DNA of 64,000 bases, taken from Variovorax sp. PCZ-1. Its GTDB lineage: Bacteria; Pseudomonadota; Gammaproteobacteria; Burkholderiales; Burkholderiaceae_C. The notes under the pieces are model-generated. The model saw nothing but the letters and a program-made list of their open reading frames with translations, was not told the DNA's origin and searched no databases. The stretch spans positions 1,426,001-1,490,000 of the forward strand of contig NZ_JAHCDN010000001.1 in the NCBI RefSeq assembly GCF_018413605.1, given 5' to 3'. Of this stretch, positions 26,006-33,877 are shown piece by piece. The position numbers and the translations under genes were made by a program. The first letter of the stretch is position 1. Each line of letters starts with the position of its first letter.

Positions 26006-27376
26006 TCAGGAGCGGGTGCGCGTGCGAGCGAGTGGTGGATTTTTAGCGAAATAGCGCAGCAGGCCTCGCATGATGCCGTCGGCGAGTTGGTCTTGGTAGG
26101 CTTCGTCGCGCAGCTTTTGCTCTTCTTCGGGGTTGCTGATGAAGGCGGTCTCGATCAATACGCTGGGGATATCGGGCGCTTTTAAGACGGCGAAGCCGGC
26201 TTGCTCGACTTTGGGTTTGTGGAGCTTGGCGAAGCTGCCGATTTCGCCGAGGACGTTGGAGCCGAGTTTGAGGCTGTCGTTGATCTGGGCGGTCGTGCTC
26301 ATATCAAGCAAAGCGCGCTGCACCTGGGCATCTTTGGTTTGTACGTTGATGCCGCCAACGGCATCGGCGCTGTTTTCTTTTTGCGCCATGTAGCGTGCTG
26401 TGGCACTCGTTGCACCACTTTGGCTGAGGGCGAAGACGCTAGCGCCCCTCGCGGTAGGCACGGTGAAGGCATCGGCGTGGATGCTGATGAAGAGATCAGC
26501 CTGAACGCGCTGCGCTTTTTGCACGCGCACATGCAGGGGGACGAAGAAATCGCCATCGCGCGTGAGAAAGGCGCGCATGGGGTTGCCTTTGAGGGTGGTG
26601 GCATTGATGCGCTCGCGCAGCTTTTGGGCGACTTTGAGCGTGATATCTTTCTCGCGCGTGCCTGCGGGGCCGATCGCGCCGGGGTCTTCGCCGCCATGGC
26701 CAGGGTCGAGAGCAATGATGATGAGGCGATCGGTATTTGTAGGTGGAATCGGAGGTGTATTTTCTATGCGTTTTGTGGCATTCGCCGGCATAGAATCTGC
26801 GCGGGGTGCTATTGTTTTTGTAGTGTTTGATGTGCTAGATGTGGTGGGGCGAGTTGACTGCTGAGCTATCAAATCGCCCAGAGGATCGTTGCGAGGTGTG
26901 GGTGGTGAAGCAGGTTTATCTCGTTCTTTTTCTGCGATCAAAGCTTGCAGAGGATCGATCACTTCAGTGGGATACAGATCAAACACCAAGCGATGCTGGT
27001 AGGCCGCAATCGGTGGCAGATTGAACACTTGAGGCAGGGCGCTTTGCTTGAGATCAATCACGAGGCGCACCACGCCGGGAGCGTTTTGGCCGACGCGAAT
27101 GCCACTGATAAACGGATCATCGCTTTTCACGCTGCCTACCAGCTCTTTGAGCTGCGGGGAAAGCTCAATACCTTCAATATCGACAGCTAAACGCGGCGGG
27201 CTGGTGACGAAGAATTGTTTGGCTTTAAGCAGACCGTCGCTTTCAATGGTGACGCGGGTGTAATCCGGCGCAGGCCACACGCGAACTCCTAAAATCGTAG
27301 CGCCCCACGCAATATCTGTAAAGGCAAGGAGGAGGATGAGGCTTCCAAATTGCAATGCTTCGCGGCGGCTGAGCAT
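26006..27376 (-). CDS. amiC: N-acetylmuramoyl-L-alanine amidase, AmiC-like
   Basis: A 456-residue exported zinc amidase that cuts the peptide stem from muramic acid during cell separation. It has an N-terminal Tat-type signal (SRREALQFGSLILLL), an AMIN domain (about 25-130), a Ser/Thr/Pro linker (about 140-215), and an Amidase_3 domain with IALDPGHGGEDPGA, later SIHADAF and VLIETAFISNPEEE. The ATG at 27376 is placed after a family A repeat. A longer frame starts at 27481 with an ATGA overlap to tsaE and reads through the repeat, so the true start is uncertain. The linker contains an in-frame family B repeat near residues 183-200. Confidence 0.9.
   Translation of the reverse strand: MLSRREALQFGSLILLLAFTDIAWGATILGVRVWPAPDYTRVTIESDGLLKAKQFFVTSPPRLAVDIEGIELSPQLKELVGSVKSDDPFISGIRVGQNAPGVVRLVIDLKQSALPQVFNLPPIAAYQHRLVFDLYPTEVIDPLQALIAEKERDKPASPPTPRNDPLGDLIAQQSTRPTTSSTSNTTKTIAPRADSMPANATKRIENTPPIPPTNTDRLIIIALDPGHGGEDPGAIGPAGTREKDITLKVAQKLRERINATTLKGNPMRAFLTRDGDFFVPLHVRVQKAQRVQADLFISIHADAFTVPTARGASVFALSQSGATSATARYMAQKENSADAVGGINVQTKDAQVQRALLDMSTTAQINDSLKLGSNVLGEIGSFAKLHKPKVEQAGFAVLKAPDIPSVLIETAFISNPEEEQKLRDEAYQDQLADGIMRGLLRYFAKNPPLARTRTRS
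26784..26823 (+). repeat. Family B repeat inside amiC
   Basis: GCCGGCATAGAATCTGCGC followed by GGGGTGCTATT, read antisense to amiC and in frame with it. It encodes part of the linker between the AMIN and amidase domains (IAPRADSMPANA). Confidence 0.88.
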
Positions 27377-27382
27377 CCCTGT

Positions 27383-27467
27383 CCGTTTGCCCTGAGTTTG
27401 TCGAAGGGCTCGCGGGGACTTCGCCGCTTCGACAAGCTCAGGAGAGGCCAAGCTCAGTCCGAACGGT
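27383..27467. repeat. Family A repeat between tsaE and amiC
   Basis: CCGTTTGCCCTGAGTTTGTC faces CTTCGACAAGCTCAGG, plus an extra arm ending GTCCGAACGG. It occupies the original coupling point of the two genes and stays open in the amiC frame. Confidence 0.9.
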
Positions 27468-27477
27468 TGAAACTTAC

Positions 27478-27975
27478 TCATGCAAGCAGCTCCTGCCCAC
27501 GTGGGGTGTGTGCAATGGCTTTGACTTCGCGTGAATCATCAGCTTTCGCGCTGATGTGCAAAGCCACATCAGGCACTGGCAACACACCACGCGCCTTCTC
27601 TGGCCACTCCACAAGCTTCAAACCAGGACTGGCGAGCAGATCGCGGAAACCCGCTTCTTCAAACTCACGCGGATCGGCAAAGCGATAGAGATCGAAATGC
27701 CAGATATTTAACTCACCTGTATCAGTGGTCACAGTGTAAGGCTCCACCACGGCATAGCTCGGGCTCTTGATGCGGCCTTGCACGCCGAGCGCGCGCAGCA
27801 GATGGCGCACAAAGGTCGTCTTGCCTGCGCCTAAATCGCCATGCAGCTCGATCAGCGCGTTTCGCACAGCGGGTAGGGCAGCAAGCTGCTGCGCAAAGGC
27901 TTGTGTAGCGGCTTCATCAGGCCAATTCAAGATGCGTGGCAAAGAGGTTTCTACAATCAAGGCGTGCAATTCCAT
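27478..27975 (-). CDS. tsaE: tRNA threonylcarbamoyladenosine biosynthesis ATPase TsaE
   Basis: A 165-residue ATPase that supports the TsaBD complex making t6A37 in ANN-decoding tRNAs. The P-loop GDLGAGKTTFVRHLLRALG lies near residue 45; SPSYAVVEPY and FDLYRFADP follow, with the usual WPEKA motif. The ATG at 27975 gives normal family length; the longer frame would overlap the divergent queG gene. It lies upstream of amiC, an arrangement common in proteobacteria, but the junction now contains a repeat. Confidence 0.93.
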   Translation of the reverse strand: MELHALIVETSLPRILNWPDEAATQAFAQQLAALPAVRNALIELHGDLGAGKTTFVRHLLRALGVQGRIKSPSYAVVEPYTVTTDTGELNIWHFDLYRFADPREFEEAGFRDLLASPGLKLVEWPEKARGVLPVPDVALHISAKADDSREVKAIAHTPRGQELLA

Positions 27976-28002
27976 CAAACTCAAATTAATCCCGAAGACT
28001 TC

Positions 28003-29154
28003 ATGCCCAAACTGCGGGCTTGGGCGACTGAGCTTGGATTGTCTCAAATTGGCGTGACAGGGGTGGATCTGAGTGATGCAGAGCCCGGTTTGCTCGCTTG
28101 GTTGGATGCTGGCTTTCATGGCAGCATGCACTACATGGCCTCGCATGGTATGAAGCGGGCTAGGCCTGCGGAGCTTGTACCCGGTACGGTGAGCGTGATC
28201 ACGGCGCGGCTGGATTATTTGCCTGCATCCACTTCCGTTCGGCCTGAGCTGCCTGTCCTGAGCCCTGTCGAAGGGGTCGAAGGGCAGGAGGGCTTCAACA
28301 AGCTCAGCCCGAACAGGGGTAGCGATGCGAGAAGTTGGCAGGCGATGGAGTTTTCCCGGCTAGAGAAGCCGGCGGAAGGCATTGTTTCCATCTATGCCAG
28401 AGGGCGGGATTACCATAAAGTTCTGCGCGCGCGTTTGCAAAAGTTAGCAGACCGCATTGCGCAAGAGATCGGCGAATTCGGCTATCGTGTGTTTACCGAT
28501 TCGGCACCCGTGCTGGAAGCTGAGCTGGCGGCAAGAAGCGGCATCGGCTGGCGGGGCAAGCATACTTTGATCCTCTCGCGCGAAGCGGGGAGTATGTTTT
28601 TCCTCGGCGAGATTTACGTGGACTTTGTATTGCCCGCTACTGAGCCTGTTGCAGCGCATTGCGGCAGCTGCACCAGCTGCATTGACGTTTGCCCTACTCA
28701 AGCCATCATTGCACCCTACAAGCTTGACGCGCGGCGTTGCATCTCTTACCTCACCATTGAGCATGATGGCGCAATTCCCATCGAACTGCGTCCACTGATC
28801 GGCAACCGCATCTATGGCTGTGATGATTGCCAGCTCGCTTGCCCTTGGAACAAGTTTGCTCAGCGCAGCGCTTTGCCTGATTTCGATGAACGCAAAGGGC
28901 TCTCAGGCCAGCAGCTGATGACGCTCTTGAACTGGAGTGAAGAAGATTTCTTGCGCTACACCGAAGGCAGCGCGATCCGCCGGATTGGGCATGAGAGATG
29001 GCAGCGCAATATTGCGGTGGCGATGGGCAATGCCTTGCGAAATCTTTTGTTATCTGGCGAAGATGCTGCTGCGATTCGGCAAACCCTAGGCGAAAAAAAG
29101 CCCAGTGCGAGCGCTCTGGTGGCAGAGCATATCGACTGGGCTTTGTTTGCTTAA
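28003..29154 (+). CDS. queG: Epoxyqueuosine reductase QueG
   Basis: A 383-residue iron-sulfur, cobalamin-dependent enzyme that makes the last step of queuosine in tRNA. Visible: ITARLDYLP, YARGRDYHKVLR, then GWRGKHTLILS, and two 4Fe-4S motifs (CGSCTSCIDVCPTQAI and CDDCQLACPWN). The start is uncertain: ATG 28003 is used, but homology could extend to a GTG at 27964 that would overlap the divergent tsaE start. Residues about 78-105 are translated from a family A repeat, filling a loop that is short in E. coli QueG. Confidence 0.92.
   Translation: MPKLRAWATELGLSQIGVTGVDLSDAEPGLLAWLDAGFHGSMHYMASHGMKRARPAELVPGTVSVITARLDYLPASTSVRPELPVLSPVEGVEGQEGFNKLSPNRGSDARSWQAMEFSRLEKPAEGIVSIYARGRDYHKVLRARLQKLADRIAQEIGEFGYRVFTDSAPVLEAELAARSGIGWRGKHTLILSREAGSMFFLGEIYVDFVLPATEPVAAHCGSCTSCIDVCPTQAIIAPYKLDARRCISYLTIEHDGAIPIELRPLIGNRIYGCDDCQLACPWNKFAQRSALPDFDERKGLSGQQLMTLLNWSEEDFLRYTEGSAIRRIGHERWQRNIAVAMGNALRNLLLSGEDAAAIRQTLGEKKPSASALVAEHIDWALFA
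28235..28317. repeat. Family A repeat in frame inside queG
   Basis: CCGTTCGGCCTGAGCTG, an inner pair TGTCCTGAGCCCTGTCGAAGG and a closing AACAAGCTCAGCCCGAACAGG. It is read through in frame and adds about 27 residues between the YLP and YARGRDYHK segments. Confidence 0.9.
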
Positions 29155-29162
29155 TGATCAGG

Positions 29163-29269
29163 AGAACGCAAAAGACGCAAAAAAACGCAAAATTCGCAGA
29201 AAAGAAAATCAAAAGATGAATTGGTATTTTTTGCGTCTTTTGCGTTTCTTCTGCGCTTTTTGCGTTCTT
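29163..29269. repeat. Family C long inverted repeat
   Basis: AGAACGCAAAAGACGCAAAA faces TTTTTGCGTTCT, with more GCAAAA units between. It lies between convergent queG and the ppiC-like gene and could end transcription on both sides. Confidence 0.87.
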
Positions 29270-29297
29270 TGGGTTTGAGCGCTAACTAAAGCTCAGA

Positions 29298-30080
29298 TCA
29301 CTCAACCTTCGCCTTATCGCGCAAACCCTTCTGGTAAGCCTGGAGTTTCTGCTGGGTCAGTTGCTGAGAAATCTGCGGCTTGACTTGATCCAATGGCGGC
29401 AATTGGGTCTCGCGCACATCGTCCACGCGGATGATGTGGAAACCGAATTGGCTCTTGACTGGCGCTTCGGTGTATTTGCCTTTAGCCAATTTCACCATCG
29501 CTTCAGAAAATTCTTTCACATAGCTGCCAGGAGCAGCCCAATCCAGATCGCCGCCATTGGCGCCTGAGCCTGGGTCTTTAGAGTTTTTCTTGGCGAGGTC
29601 TTCAAACTTTGCGCCTTTTTTCAAGTCAGCAATGAGCTTGGTCGCATCAGCTTCTTTTTCCACCAAGATGTGGCGGGCGCGGTATTCTTTGCCGCCGTTG
29701 GCTGCTGCGAATTTGTCGTATTCAGCCTTGATATCCGCATCGGTCACAGGATTTTTCTTCTGGAAATCATTGAACAAAGCGCGGATCAGCACGACTTGGC
29801 GGGCTTGTTCCATTTGGCTTTTGTACTCATCGCTGCCATCCAAGCCAGCTTTTTGCGCTTCTTGCATGAAGACTTCGCGGTTGATCACTTCTTCCTTGAT
29901 CTGGGCTTGCATATCTGGCGTCACAGGGCGGCCAGGCTGCTGGGCGGTGACTTGCTGCACGAGCGCATCCACGCGGCTCGTGGGCACGGGCTTGCCATTC
30001 ACGATGGCGACGTTTTGCGCCCACACTGCAGAGGTGGTGGCCAAAAGGCTCAGAGCAATGGCGGTTAACTTCAACTTCAT
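29298..30080 (-). CDS. Periplasmic peptidyl-prolyl isomerase, parvulin type
   Basis: A 260-residue foldase. A signal peptide (LKLTAIALSLLATTSAVWA) is followed by a SurA-like N-terminal helix region (to about 130). The parvulin domain carries YRARHILVEKEADA, FEDLAKKNSKDPGS, GGDLDWAAPG and PVKSQFGFHIIRVD. It helps fold secreted or outer-membrane proteins. The bolA gene lies 19 bases upstream on the same strand, so yciB-bolA-ppiC probably form one operon. Confidence 0.93.
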   Translation of the reverse strand: MKLKLTAIALSLLATTSAVWAQNVAIVNGKPVPTSRVDALVQQVTAQQPGRPVTPDMQAQIKEEVINREVFMQEAQKAGLDGSDEYKSQMEQARQVVLIRALFNDFQKKNPVTDADIKAEYDKFAAANGGKEYRARHILVEKEADATKLIADLKKGAKFEDLAKKNSKDPGSGANGGDLDWAAPGSYVKEFSEAMVKLAKGKYTEAPVKSQFGFHIIRVDDVRETQLPPLDQVKPQISQQLTQQKLQAYQKGLRDKAKVE

Positions 30081-30099
30081 GGTTTCTTCCTATCAAAAA

Positions 30100-30366
30100 T
30101 TACTTCACAACTTCAATGGCGAGTGCATGCAAGCCCCGCTCTAGAAATCCTTGGCACGCATCATACACAAGCCGATGCGCAGCGATTCGGTTGACATTGG
30201 CAAACTGTGGCGAGGCGATACGCACACGCAAATGTGTGCCAAAAGTCGCACCTTCAGGGTTGCCGGCGTGGCCCGCGTGCGCTGCTGATTCATCCAGAAC
30301 TTCGAGGCGCGTGGCTTGCAAACGTTCCTGCAAATGGCGCTGCACTTCTTCTGCGGTGGCTATCAC
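30100..30366 (-). CDS. bolA: BolA family protein
   Basis: An 88-residue BolA-type protein: an N-terminal helix ([10 protein letters not shown]), then THLRVRIAS in place of the typical sheet, and the [13 protein letters not shown] helix-turn-helix-like part with its conserved His. The family acts with monothiol glutaredoxins in iron-sulfur trafficking and affects cell shape. The start is GTG at 30366, overlapping the yciB stop as GTGA, so it is translationally coupled to yciB. Confidence 0.9.
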   Translation of the reverse strand: MIATAEEVQRHLQERLQATRLEVLDESAAHAGHAGNPEGATFGTHLRVRIASPQFANVNRIAAHRLVYDACQGFLERGLHALAIEVVK

Positions 30367-30908
30367 GCGTTGTCCTTTTCTTCATCTTTGGGCAAATGCT
30401 TCGCAATGTAAAAACCTTGTGCCACAAGAAACACGATCGGGAAAACATAGCCCCAGAGCTTGAAATTGACCCACTGATCGGTGGTGTAGTAATACGCGAC
30501 AAAAGCATTCACGGCAGCCATGAAAAAGGTGTATGCCACCCAAGCCACCGTGAGGTTACGCCAAACCTGCTCAGGCAAGGCGAGGGCGTTACCCAGCATC
30601 ATGCGAAGAAAATTCTTCTTAAAAGCCCAGAGACCAATCGCCAGCGCCAAACCCATTGCGGCATACAGAATAGTGGGCTTAATTTTGATGAAGCGCTCAT
30701 CATGCAAAAGCAAGGTGAGTGCGCCAAAGCCGAGCACCAAGCCGAGCGTGACTTTGTGGATCATCTGCAAGCGACCTTCCATTTTGTAGAGGATCGCCAT
30801 TTGCACGACGGTGGCAGCCATGATCACACCCGTGGCCACGTAAATGTCGTACATCTTGTACGCGCCGAAGAAAAGAAGAATCGGCAGGAAATCGAGAAGT
30901 TGCTTCAT
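30363..30908 (-). CDS. yciB: Septation protein A (YciB/IspZ)
   Basis: A 181-residue inner-membrane protein with about five hydrophobic helices. The family N-terminus [20 protein letters not shown] is present, and [20 protein letters not shown] lies in the later helices. It is linked with cell-envelope growth and septation. It is the first gene of a yciB-bolA-ppiC run. A family B repeat lies just ahead of it. Confidence 0.93.
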   Translation of the reverse strand: MKQLLDFLPILLFFGAYKMYDIYVATGVIMAATVVQMAILYKMEGRLQMIHKVTLGLVLGFGALTLLLHDERFIKIKPTILYAAMGLALAIGLWAFKKNFLRMMLGNALALPEQVWRNLTVAWVAYTFFMAAVNAFVAYYYTTDQWVNFKLWGYVFPIVFLVAQGFYIAKHLPKDEEKDNA

Positions 30909-30931
30909 TTTTTACGAGAAATTGGCAGTTT

Positions 30932-30969
30932 GCCGGCATGGAATCTGCGCGGCATGCTATGAATTTTAT
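30932..30969 (+). repeat. Family B repeat
   Basis: GCCGGCATGGAATCTGCGC with the GGCATGCTATGAATT tail, in the 62-base gap between msrB (stop) and yciB (start), both on the minus strand. Confidence 0.85.
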
Positions 30970-30970
30970 A

Positions 30971-31384
30971 TCACTCTGGTTTGAAATCGAGCGAGGCTGA
31001 ATTCATGCAGTAGCGCAAGCCCGTGGGCGCGGGGCCATCTTCAAACACATGGCCTAGATGAGCGCCGCAGTCTGAGCAGTGCACCTCGGTGCGCGTGCTC
31101 CAAAAACCTTTGTCCACCTTCGTGCCCACAGCCTCTGCGTTGATCGGATCGTAGAAAGATGGCCAGCCTGTGCCGCTGTCGTATTTGGTCTTGGATGCGA
31201 ACAAATCTTTGCCGCAGCAGATACAGGTGTAGGTGCCTTGTTGCTTGTTGTCAGCGTATTTGCCGGTGAATGCTCTTTCGGTGGCTTCGTGTCTTGTGAC
31301 ATCAAAAGCTAAGGGCTCAGCGCCTTTGGCTTTGAGCTCAGCACGCCATTGATCGTCGGATTTTTGAATTTTGTAGATGGTCAT
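30971..31384 (-). CDS. msrB: Peptide-methionine (R)-S-oxide reductase MsrB
   Basis: A 137-residue methionine sulfoxide reductase. Two zinc pairs are seen (CICCGKDLF and [10 protein letters not shown]), with [10 protein letters not shown] and the catalytic Cys in [11 protein letters not shown]. The ATG at 31384 was chosen because a longer frame reads hydrophobic nonsense through a family C repeat. It repairs oxidised Met-R-sulfoxide in the cytoplasm. selO lies upstream on the same strand, another redox-linked gene. Confidence 0.95.
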   Translation of the reverse strand: MTIYKIQKSDDQWRAELKAKGAEPLAFDVTRHEATERAFTGKYADNKQQGTYTCICCGKDLFASKTKYDSGTGWPSFYDPINAEAVGTKVDKGFWSTRTEVHCSDCGAHLGHVFEDGPAPTGLRYCMNSASLDFKPE

Positions 31385-31410
31385 GGTGGTAGTTGGTGAG
31401 GAGAGAGGAG

Positions 31411-31540
31411 AGCGCAAAATGCGCAAAAGTACGCAGAAGACGCAAAAAAGAAAATGTAGAAAAAATGAGTTACCGAACTTAAATATCAACAGATATTAAT
31501 TTTGCGCCTTTTGCGTTTCTTCTGCGTCTTTTGCGTTCTA
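31411..31540. repeat. Family C long inverted repeat
   Basis: GCGCAAAATGCGCAAAAG at the left and TTTTGCGTTTCTTCTGCG at the right, with AT-rich spacer. It fills the gap between selO and msrB, so it would be in the leader of msrB if the two are co-transcribed. Confidence 0.85.
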
Positions 31541-31561
31541 TTGGCAAGAGAGCTGAAATGC

Positions 31562-33049
31562 TCAAGAAGAACAAGAAATCTCAATCGTAGAGGCCCAATC
31601 GGGTGGGAAAGTTGCATACGCTTCCATCCCTGTCACCTCGGTAAATGGTGATTCCAGCAGTTCTTGCAAGCGCTCCAGTTCAGTGAAATCTTTGGTCTTG
31701 GCCGCGCGGATGGCTTGCTCGCCCAGATGATTGCGCAATACGTAGGCCGGATTGGTTTTAAGCATCAAATCGGCATCTGGCCGGCAAGGGATCTGCGCAG
31801 AGTGCTCATGAAATGATAGCGACCAGGCGTCGAAGGCTTCCCTGTCTAGGAACATGTCCCGAGTTGGAATGAAATCATTTGTTGCCACAGCATGGCTCAA
31901 TCTACGCCAGAAGATCGTGTAATCCACCTTGTCTTTGGCCAGTAGCTTCAAGATGCCTTCGATCACTGCTTTGGAGCTTTCGGTGGCTGGCGCATCCGGC
32001 AGCCCGAGCTTCGCGCTCATGCGTGCATGCAGCTCAGCGGGGAAGATGGTTTTGTAAGGCTCTAGCGCTGCCACAGCCAAATCAGGCTCGCCATCGGACG
32101 ATATGAGCGGGAGCAGGGCTTGGCCTAGGCAAAAGAGATTCCAGTAAGCGATATTGGGCTGTTTGTTGTAAGCGTAGCGGCCACGGTCATCGCTGTGATT
32201 GCAAATGTGATTCGGATCAAACGCATCGAGGAATTGAAAAGGCCCGTAATCCATTGTGAGGCCGAGGATGCTCATGTTGTCGGTGTTCATCACGCCATGG
32301 CAAAAGCCAACGGCCTGCCAATGGGCGATCATCTTTGCTGTGCGCTCGCTCACGGCTTCGAGCAGTGCGGCATACGGATTCGCAGCATCTTTGCAAGCGG
32401 GATAGAAGCGATCAATCACGTAATCGGCGAGTTTCTTCAGCTCTTCAGTCATGCCGTTATAAGCAAAATGCTCAAAATGCCCAAAGCGAATGAAGCTCGG
32501 CGCAACGCGGGTGACGACGGCTGCCGTCTCGATCTCCTCGCGGCGAATCGGCGTATCTGAGCCCGTCACGCACAGCGCGCGAGTCGTTGGAATCCCCAAG
32601 CCATGCATCGCCTCAGAGCAAAGAAATTCGCGAATCGATGAACGCAACACTGCTCGCCCATCGCCCATGCGCGAGTAAGGCGTGTGCCCCGCGCCTTTGA
32701 GCTGAATTTCCTGAGGCAGATTCTGCGCATCCCGCATCTCACCCAGCAGCAAAGCCCGCCCATCGCCCAACTGCCCGGCCCATTGGCCAAACTGATGGCC
32801 GCTGTAAACGCTAGCCAGTGGCTGACTTCCGGGCAGCAGAGCATTGCCAGTCAACGCTCGCAGAGCTTCATCACCCTCCAACCAGTTGTCTTCCAAGCCC
32901 AGCGCTTTTGCCACTGATCGGCTACGCCCCACCCAATAAGGCGAGCTGAGGGATTGGGCGCTGAGGTGTGTGTAGAAGCTGCTGCCCAGTTGGACAAAAC
33001 TTTGGTGATCTGGCGAAAAGTGCATGCCGTATTGTCCCAGACGAGGCAT
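31562..33049 (-). CDS. selO: Protein adenylyltransferase SelO (YdiU)
   Basis: A 495-residue pseudokinase-fold AMP transferase. Motifs: [20 protein letters not shown] near residue 80, [20 protein letters not shown], and the MNTDNMSI...DYGPF pair that binds metal. The family moves AMP onto Ser/Thr/Tyr of proteins under oxidative stress. In many bacteria it ends in a C-terminal Cys; here the last residues are EISCSS, with a Cys near the end. The start ATG 33049 fits the family length. Confidence 0.92.
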   Translation of the reverse strand: MPRLGQYGMHFSPDHQSFVQLGSSFYTHLSAQSLSSPYWVGRSRSVAKALGLEDNWLEGDEALRALTGNALLPGSQPLASVYSGHQFGQWAGQLGDGRALLLGEMRDAQNLPQEIQLKGAGHTPYSRMGDGRAVLRSSIREFLCSEAMHGLGIPTTRALCVTGSDTPIRREEIETAAVVTRVAPSFIRFGHFEHFAYNGMTEELKKLADYVIDRFYPACKDAANPYAALLEAVSERTAKMIAHWQAVGFCHGVMNTDNMSILGLTMDYGPFQFLDAFDPNHICNHSDDRGRYAYNKQPNIAYWNLFCLGQALLPLISSDGEPDLAVAALEPYKTIFPAELHARMSAKLGLPDAPATESSKAVIEGILKLLAKDKVDYTIFWRRLSHAVATNDFIPTRDMFLDREAFDAWSLSFHEHSAQIPCRPDADLMLKTNPAYVLRNHLGEQAIRAAKTKDFTELERLQELLESPFTEVTGMEAYATFPPDWASTIEISCSS

Positions 33050-33102
33050 GGCTGAGCTTTTAACCGCTGGAAAGCCATTTTTATAAGCGTTTTAGCCCTC
33101 TA

Positions 33103-33142
33103 GCCGGCATAGAAACTGCGCGAGGTGCTATTGAATTGATAG
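33103..33142 (+). repeat. Family B repeat
   Basis: GCCGGCATAGAAACTGCGC, GAGGTGCTATTGAATTGATAG, between selO (start side) and the tetR stop at 33146. Confidence 0.85.
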
Positions 33143-33145
33143 TGT

Positions 33146-33802
33146 TTACGCTGTTGAGCCGCTCGCACTCGCATCACCAGATGTGTGCACCGCCCAAGCC
33201 TGCATCGCCATATCTGACACTTTGAGCAACTTAGCGCGGGTTGCGCCATCACGCGCCAGTGTCGATAAGCCTTGAATCACCGCCATGGTGTGCGCGGCAA
33301 GTGCGCTTGCATCTGCGGTCTTGCGCAGATGGCCCTGCTTGATCGATTGCTTGATTTTTTCGCGCAATTGTTGCTCGATACCCAGCCTGATCGATGCCAA
33401 GTGGCTTTGCACATCGCTCGAAGCCTCTGAGCAACTGATGGCCGATGTCGCCAGCAAACATCCTGCGGGCGTGTCCTTGCCGGTGAAGCCTATGGCAGAG
33501 GCATGCAGCAAACCCTGTGCTGCATCAAAAGCGGTTGGCGCATCGTTGATGATGGTCTGCGCTGTGACAGGCCCAGACGTATACAGCTCAACGGACTCCA
33601 AAAAGAGGCTCTTTTTGTCTTTGAAAACGGTGTAAATGCTCGAAGGCTTGACGCCAATAGTGGTGGTCAGATCGTTCAGCGAAGTAGATTCATAACCATG
33701 GCGCCAAAAAAGCAGCATGGCTTGATGCAAGGCGCGCTCACGATCAAAGGATAAAGGACGACCTTTCTTGGCTGCTGGCGGAGAAATGACGGATTCACTC
33801 AT
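33146..33802 (-). CDS. TetR family transcriptional repressor
   Basis: A 218-residue regulator. The N-terminal helix-turn-helix (about 18-65: LTTTIGVKPSSIYTVFKDKK) is followed by an all-helical ligand domain with a Cys in CLLATSAISCSEAS. The ATG at 33802 was preferred over a GTG at 33817. It diverges from the aldo/keto reductase gene with a 75-base gap that carries an inverted repeat, so it most likely represses itself and that gene. Confidence 0.9.
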   Translation of the reverse strand: MSESVISPPAAKKGRPLSFDRERALHQAMLLFWRHGYESTSLNDLTTTIGVKPSSIYTVFKDKKSLFLESVELYTSGPVTAQTIINDAPTAFDAAQGLLHASAIGFTGKDTPAGCLLATSAISCSEASSDVQSHLASIRLGIEQQLREKIKQSIKQGHLRKTADASALAAHTMAVIQGLSTLARDGATRAKLLKVSDMAMQAWAVHTSGDASASGSTA

Positions 33803-33870
33803 TTTTGTAGCGATCACTATTTAATTCGTTGAATTGAGTTAAGATGATTATCCTATCAATCGCTACGAAA
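33803..33870. promoter_or_regulatory. Candidate TetR operator region between divergent genes
   Basis: TTTTGTAGCGAT (33803-33814) and ATCGCTACGAAA (33859-33870) form a 12-bp inverted repeat with one mismatch, one arm beside each start codon. Between them TTGAAT and GATTAT could be -35/-10 elements for the reductase. This fits a repressor acting on both promoters, but no binding is shown. Confidence 0.5.
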
Positions 33871-33877
33871 GTAAATC

